DNA of 9,484 nucleotides. Source: a bacterium. Its GTDB lineage: Bacteria > Bacillota_I > Bacilli_A > RF39 > UBA660. Under the pieces are notes generated by a model that had not been told where the DNA came from, ran no database searches, and saw only the letters and a program-made list of their open reading frames with translations. This document shows, piece by piece, positions 7,108 through 9,484 of this stretch; positions within the stretch are counted from its first letter, which is position 1, and the number at the start of each line of letters is the position of its first letter. A program made the position numbers and the translations under genes. The stretch is taken from assembly GCA_014846175.1 (NCBI GenBank), contig RKAV01000037.1, forward strand, positions 1-9,484. Reading direction: 5' to 3'.

Positions 7108-7181
7108 AGGGGATTAGTTAAATGGTATAATAATGGTCTCCAAAACCACTGTTGGGAGTTCGATTCTCTCATCCCCTGCCA
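7108..7181 (+). tRNA. trnW: tRNA-Trp (anticodon CCA)
   Basis: A full cloverleaf can be folded. Acceptor arms are AGGGGAT (7108-7114) and ATCCCCT (7171-7177). The D arm is 7117-7131 with GG in the loop. The anticodon stem is 7133-7137/7145-7149 around loop CTCCAAA, with anticodon CCA at 7140-7142. The variable loop is 4 nt. The T arm is 7154-7170 with loop TTCGATT. Discriminator G and encoded CCA follow (7178-7181). Discriminator G plus anticodon CCA identify tRNA-Trp. The outer anticodon-stem pair is an A-C mismatch (7133/7149), tolerable. The T arm contains a GATTC sequence (7162-7166), a match to the GANTC target predicted for the neighbouring restriction system. The last base of the CCA is the first base of the extended direct repeat. 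Confidence 0.95.
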
Positions 7182-7222
7182 TTAGAATTTAAAACGAACT
7201 ATTGACTAGTCCGTTTTTTTGT
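7181..7222. repeat. Left direct repeat flanking the restriction-modification cassette
   Basis: Positions 7186-7222 are identical to 9307-9343 (37 bp). Extending to 7181-7222 gives 41 of 42 matches with 9302-9343, the only difference being G at 7185 versus A at 9306. The repeat is the terminator of tRNA-Trp with a few bases on either side. The copies are 2121 bp apart and enclose the R and M genes, consistent with target duplication at insertion. Confidence 0.9.
7191..7220. terminator. Bidirectional intrinsic terminator of tRNA-Trp (plus) and the R-M operon (minus)
   Basis: Arms 7191-7201 and 7207-7217 pair over 11 positions around a TTGAC loop, flanked by A/T runs on both sides so it can act in either direction. 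Plus-strand RNA has one A-C mismatch and ends in seven U. Minus-strand RNA has a G-U wobble at that place, hence a fully paired stem, ending in four U then AAAUU. The restriction enzyme stop codon is only about 6 bp away, so the tRNA and the R-M operon now share this hairpin. Confidence 0.8.
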
Positions 7223-7225
7223 TAT

Positions 7226-8035
7226 TTATACTTTAATATTAAGTTCTTCTATTATTTCCTTATATTTACCCGTAGGAAATAAAATTGGTAATATTTCTTC
7301 CACAATTTGTTTATTATTTACAACTTTTTTCCATGAATTTTTTGAAACGTTCTCTTTTAACTCTTTTTTTGTTTCTTCCCAATCTTCTTCAAAATTTAAT
7401 TCAATTTTATTTTGTTCTGATAATTTCCATGCAAATAAATATTCTGTCATTTCATCCCAAATTGCAACTTTATCAAGATATGATGTAAACTCAGAACCAT
7501 AAAATAAATGTAATTTAACTTTATCTTCATGATATTGTTGTATTTGATTAGAATAATATCTTTTATTTTTTACTAAAGTTTGGTCAACAAACCACATACC
7601 AGCTTCAATATCTTTATTTGGATATGTTTCTCTTAAATATTCAATTTTTTTTATAAAGTTTTCAAACTGGCCTCTTTTTTTAGTTGAATCATGGTCATCT
7701 CTCATTTTTTGTTCAATCATAAAAATTTTATTATTATATTCAAATAATTGATCAAATAAAATAGCTTCACCTTTATAAGTTGCTCTTTTGGGAAGATTCT
7801 TATAATACTTACCTAAATAAACAGTAATAATATCCTCTACAAAATCTCCAAAACTAATTTCATGTGATTGCGTTATATTTTGTATTAATTTCAATTTTGG
7901 TGTTGTTGGTCTAAATATTCCTATATATCTATCAGGATTACTAGCGACTTTATTAATTAAATCAGCTTTTTCATTTTTATATACCGTTCTTTTTAATTCA
8001 TCTACAAATTCATCATACTCTAAAATATTAACCAT
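7226..8035 (-). CDS. Type II restriction endonuclease, HinfI-like (predicted GANTC)
   Basis: A 269-residue cytoplasmic endonuclease predicted to cut unmethylated GANTC. The sequence resembles R.HinfI (about 260 aa) as I remember it, with shared stretches such as RPTTPKL, ITQSHEIS and EQKMRDDHDSTKKRGQF. A PD-(D/E)XK-type active site can be proposed as Asp95 (FDQLF) followed by Glu108-x-Lys110 (IEQK). No membrane segments are seen, and it is complete. The start ATG is preceded by GGAGGG 5 nt upstream and overlaps the methyltransferase stop by 8 nt, so it is translated after M from the same mRNA, an order that lets protection build up before cutting. The HinfI-type specificity is inferred from sequence resemblance and from the partner methyltransferase; no search was possible. 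Confidence 0.85.
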   Translation of the reverse strand: MVNILEYDEFVDELKRTVYKNEKADLINKVASNPDRYIGIFRPTTPKLKLIQNITQSHEISFGDFVEDIITVYLGKYYKNLPKRATYKGEAILFDQLFEYNNKIFMIEQKMRDDHDSTKKRGQFENFIKKIEYLRETYPNKDIEAGMWFVDQTLVKNKRYYSNQIQQYHEDKVKLHLFYGSEFTSYLDKVAIWDEMTEYLFAWKLSEQNKIELNFEEDWEETKKELKENVSKNSWKKVVNNKQIVEEILPILFPTGKYKEIIEELNIKV

Positions 8036-9134
8036 TTTTTCCCTCCATATTACTATATTTATACCTTAATTCATTAATTGAAATAAATTTATCTTCTTTT
8101 ACATAAAAATAGTCCCAGCCATTATTATTTGTTCTATTTAAATATTTTGCAGACATTTTATGTATAGATAGTACTTCTTCATTATCATAAACATTTCCAT
8201 CAATATTTACTTTACAAATCTCAACGCCATCTTTATCATACAAAGCCTGATTTTCCTTTATCATTCCCGATGCAACAAGTTTTTTCATTGGAACTTTTGG
8301 TGGTTTTACTTCTAGTTTTAAGTTAGTAATATCATCATCTATTGGGATTATTTTATTAATTCTTTCTTCTGCTACTTGATTATAGACATGTTCTCTTTCA
8401 ATACCTATATAATTTCTTCCTAATAATTTAGCAATAGCCCCAGTCGTTCCTGTTCCAAAAAATGGATCTAGTACAATATCATTTGGCTTAGAAGTAGATA
8501 ATATTACTTTATATAAAAGTTTTTCTGGTTTTTGAGTTGAATGTATTTTTTTACCATCTTCTCCTTTAAGTCGTTCATTTCCAATACATATTCCAATATT
8601 CCATACACTTTTATCCTGCTTTTCATCATTCAAATATTTCATAGTTTTGTAATTAAATGTATACTTAGATTTTTTAGATTTTGTACACCATATCAATGTT
8701 TCATGTGAATTTTGAAATCTAGTACCAGCAAAATTTGGAGCAGCATTAGGTTTAGACCATATAATATCATTTAAAATCCAATAGTCTAAATTTTGCATTA
8801 TATAACCAAGTCTATATATATTTTGAAATGAACCAATCACCCATATAGAACCATCTTTTTTTAATATCCTTTTACATTCCTTTAACCATTCGAAGCAAAA
8901 CTTATCATACTCATTATAACTTGAAAACTTATCCCAATCATCTTCTACACCTTGAAATTTTGTTCCATCAGTTCTATGTAGCTCACCTTCAGTTTGCATA
9001 AAGTAAGGTGGATCAGCAAATATTAAATCTATACTTTCATCTGGTATTTTCTTCAAATTTTCAATTGTATCTCCCTCAATTATTGTATTTTTTATTTCAT
9101 TTATATCAAAAAAATCAATATTATTAACATTCAT
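8028..9134 (-). CDS. DNA adenine-N6 methyltransferase, HinfI/CcrM-like beta class (predicted GANTC)
   Basis: Predicted to methylate adenine in GANTC and protect the host from the downstream nuclease. From the start chosen (368 aa), catalytic motif IV DPPYF is at about 41-45, the S-adenosylmethionine motif DPFFGTGTTGA at about 223-233, and HSTQKPEKLL at about 198-207. Motif IV before motif I is the beta-class order. The C-terminal part with SIHKMSAKYLN and NNNGWDYFY matches the extra domain of M.HinfI/CcrM-type enzymes as I recall them (M.HinfI is about 360 aa). The frame opens at a GTG at 9149, but that codon lies at the Shine-Dalgarno GGAGGA, which is 8 nt before the ATG at 9134, so the ATG is the real start. 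All motifs are intact. Overlap with the R gene is 8 nt. Confidence 0.93.
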   Translation of the reverse strand: MNVNNIDFFDINEIKNTIIEGDTIENLKKIPDESIDLIFADPPYFMQTEGELHRTDGTKFQGVEDDWDKFSSYNEYDKFCFEWLKECKRILKKDGSIWVIGSFQNIYRLGYIMQNLDYWILNDIIWSKPNAAPNFAGTRFQNSHETLIWCTKSKKSKYTFNYKTMKYLNDEKQDKSVWNIGICIGNERLKGEDGKKIHSTQKPEKLLYKVILSTSKPNDIVLDPFFGTGTTGAIAKLLGRNYIGIEREHVYNQVAEERINKIIPIDDDITNLKLEVKPPKVPMKKLVASGMIKENQALYDKDGVEICKVNIDGNVYDNEEVLSIHKMSAKYLNRTNNNGWDYFYVKEDKFISINELRYKYSNMEGKNG

Positions 9135-9160
9135 CTTTCTTTCCTCCACTGCACAGCATA

Positions 9161-9169
9161 ATTATAACA
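9161..9169 (-). promoter_or_regulatory. Extended -10 promoter candidate close to the methyltransferase
   Basis: On the minus strand TGTTATAAT (9169-9161) is a perfect extended -10 without a convincing -35 (nearest is a weak TAGTAT-like hexamer). Initiation near 9154 would leave a leader of about 20 nt before the methyltransferase ATG. It may be the main R-M promoter or a second one downstream of the symmetric promoter at 9208-9237. Confidence 0.45.
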
Positions 9170-9207
9170 TTCATCAAAAGAAAATACTAGGTATCAAGCA
9201 AAAATAA

Positions 9208-9237
9208 ATTGTAAATTTTTTCACTTAAATTTACAAT
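9208..9237. promoter_or_regulatory. Perfect inverted repeat forming a symmetric divergent promoter
   Basis: ATTGTAAATTT (9208-9218) and AAATTTACAAT (9227-9237) are exact complements around an 8-bp centre. Because of the symmetry each strand reads TTGTAA-N17-TACAAT, a good vegetative promoter. The plus-strand version is at 9209-9214 and 9232-9237 and leads to the truncated ORF at 9261. The minus-strand version is at 9236-9231 and 9213-9208 and leads to the methyltransferase. It could also be an operator palindrome for a lost regulator. The match to promoter consensus on both strands is seen; activity is inference. Confidence 0.6.
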
Positions 9238-9260
9238 ACAACTAGAACAGGTGAAATAAG

Positions 9261-9326
9261 ATGAATAATAAAGAAAGACTAATGAATATAATTAAAATAT
9301 TATTAAAATTTAAAACGAACTATTGA
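9261..9326 (+). pseudogene. 5' fragment of a truncated plus-strand gene, fused to the right repeat
   Basis: ATG at 9261 has AGGTGA 6 nt upstream and the plus-strand half of the symmetric promoter at 9209-9237, so it is set up as a real gene start. It encodes MNNKERLMNIIKILL, after which the reading frame enters the direct repeat at 9307 and stops at TGA 9324-9326 after 21 codons, inside the terminator hairpin. The cut-off exactly at the repeat says the gene lost its remainder during insertion or a later deletion. The basic amphipathic start is compatible with a helix-turn-helix regulator, possibly a control protein of the cassette, but 15 residues cannot prove that. A genuine 21-residue peptide is the alternative. 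Confidence 0.5.
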
Positions 9327-9343
9327 CTAGTCCGTTTTTTTGT
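9302..9343. repeat. Right direct repeat flanking the restriction-modification cassette
   Basis: Second copy of the repeat at 7181-7222: 37 bp identical (9307-9343) and 41 of 42 when extended leftward. It lies between the insert and the DUF4177-like gene. It does not carry any tRNA body sequence beyond a single A, so this is not the tRNA-3'-end duplication left by tyrosine integrases. Confidence 0.9.
9312..9341. terminator. Intrinsic terminator of the DUF4177-like gene (second copy)
   Basis: Same hairpin as at 7191-7220 (arms 9312-9322 and 9328-9338). On the minus strand it follows the stop of the DUF4177-like gene by about 7 bp, with a fully paired stem including a G-U wobble and ending in four U. 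On the plus strand it would terminate the transcript from the symmetric promoter. Confidence 0.75.
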
Positions 9344-9348
9344 ATATA

Positions 9349-9484
9349 TTATTTTATTCTTTCAAACACTAAAGTTGCTTGAATTCTATCTCCACCCATT
9401 AAACCTTTACTTCCACCATTGGAAGTTGTTATAGTATGGAGTCTATATCCTTTAGCTGCTTGAGTATTAATCACATTTTCCAGT
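9349..9484 (-). CDS. DUF4177-like small protein, C-terminal 44 residues (5' end outside window)
   Basis: Read on the minus strand, the frame ending at the TAA 9351-9349 gives LENVINTQAAKGYRLH, then TITTSNGGSKGLMGG, then DRIQATLVFERIK. The pattern of an amphipathic helix, a Gly-Tyr/Trp-Arg-Leu-His turn, and a C-terminal strand ending in VFER is typical of DUF4177 domain proteins as I remember them. These are small cytoplasmic proteins of unknown function, usually 50-80 residues as a single domain or at the end of a zinc-ribbon protein. It is convergent with tRNA-Trp apart from the intervening cassette. Only the C-terminal end is visible, so total length and other domains are unknown. Confidence 0.7.
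   Translation of the reverse strand, partial: LENVINTQAAKGYRLHTITTSNGGSKGLMGGDRIQATLVFERIK

Larger units (their letters stand above)
7186..9306. mobile_element. Putative HinfI-like restriction-modification cassette inserted with terminator duplication
   Basis: This span is one repeat copy plus the unique insert 7223-9306. It contains the restriction endonuclease and methyltransferase genes, a symmetric promoter and the 5' end of a plus-strand gene, but no transposase, integrase or IS-like terminal inverted repeats. Removing 2121 bp between equivalent points in the repeats would restore a compact tRNA-Trp / terminator / DUF4177-like arrangement with one terminator serving both convergent genes. 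Restriction-modification genes entering genomes with long target duplications are known from comparative work in Helicobacter. Whether this is such an event or homologous recombination between pre-existing terminators cannot be decided from one genome. Confidence 0.55.

Noticed and set aside
7108..7222. Integrase attachment site at the tRNA-Trp 3' end
   Set aside because: The repeated sequence starts after the tRNA (sharing only the last A of CCA) and no integrase gene is present, so classical tRNA-site integration does not fit.
6494..7488. Plus-strand ORFs 6494-6676 and 7285-7488
   Set aside because: Antisense to the response regulator and the restriction enzyme, with no start signals and no recognisable protein features.
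9135..9149. GTG start for the methyltransferase at 9149
   Set aside because: This codon lies directly at the Shine-Dalgarno GGAGGA, which serves the ATG at 9134.
1..9484. A CRISPR array in the window
   Set aside because: No regularly spaced 30-40 bp repeats were found. The only long direct repeat has two copies 2.1 kb apart and is a terminator. The array is probably beyond cas2 to the left.
1..9484. UGA read as tryptophan (mycoplasma code)
   Set aside because: All large proteins are complete with UGA as stop, their Trp codons are TGG, and the tRNA-Trp has a CCA anticodon.

Overview
The window is a low-GC (roughly 25-30% G+C by eye) bacterial chromosome segment. Promoters are of the SigA type (TTGACA/TATAAT-like), Shine-Dalgarno sites are strong, and a CCA-anticodon tRNA-Trp has an encoded CCA end. 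All large genes read through in the standard code, with Trp as TGG, so this is not a UGA=Trp mycoplasma. A low-GC Firmicute (Bacilli/Erysipelotrichia-like, or an RF39/Acholeplasma-like relative) fits best; this is inference from style, not a taxonomic assignment.

Layout. (1) Positions 1-4630, minus strand: a type II CRISPR-Cas adaptation and effector operon, cas9 then cas1 then cas2, each overlapping the next; cas2 runs off the left edge and no CRISPR array lies inside the window. (2) Positions 4631-5072: a short control region holding a candidate cas9 promoter, a 12-bp minus-strand hairpin with a short U-run that sits between that promoter and the cas9 Shine-Dalgarno (tracrRNA terminator or leader attenuator), a perfect 11-bp inverted repeat, and a 44-codon gene with an excellent promoter and ribosome binding site. 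(3) Positions 5073-6984, minus strand: an OmpR-type response regulator and membrane histidine kinase operon. (4) Positions 7044-7181: back-to-back promoters that share a -35 region, driving the two-component operon leftward and tRNA-Trp rightward. (5) Positions 7181-9343: a HinfI-like type II restriction-modification pair (predicted target GANTC) lying between two copies of a 37-bp perfect direct repeat (41 of 42 when extended). (6) Positions 9349-9484: the C-terminal end of a DUF4177-like small protein.

The most informative reading is that tRNA-Trp and the DUF4177-like gene were once convergent neighbours sharing one bidirectional terminator. The restriction-modification cassette appears to have entered exactly at that terminator and duplicated it. 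After insertion each gene keeps its own terminator copy, and the left copy also terminates the restriction-modification transcript. At the right edge of the insert a plus-strand ORF is cut off after about 15 codons where it meets the repeat. It sits behind a perfectly symmetric promoter (TTGTAA-N17-TACAAT on both strands) that can also fire toward the methyltransferase. This points to a lost divergent partner gene of the cassette.

The segment is therefore a defence neighbourhood (Cas9 immunity plus a GANTC restriction system) built around ordinary chromosomal genes. The best candidates for undescribed biology are the 44-residue gene and structured RNA region upstream of cas9, and the terminator-duplicating insertion of the restriction-modification cassette.
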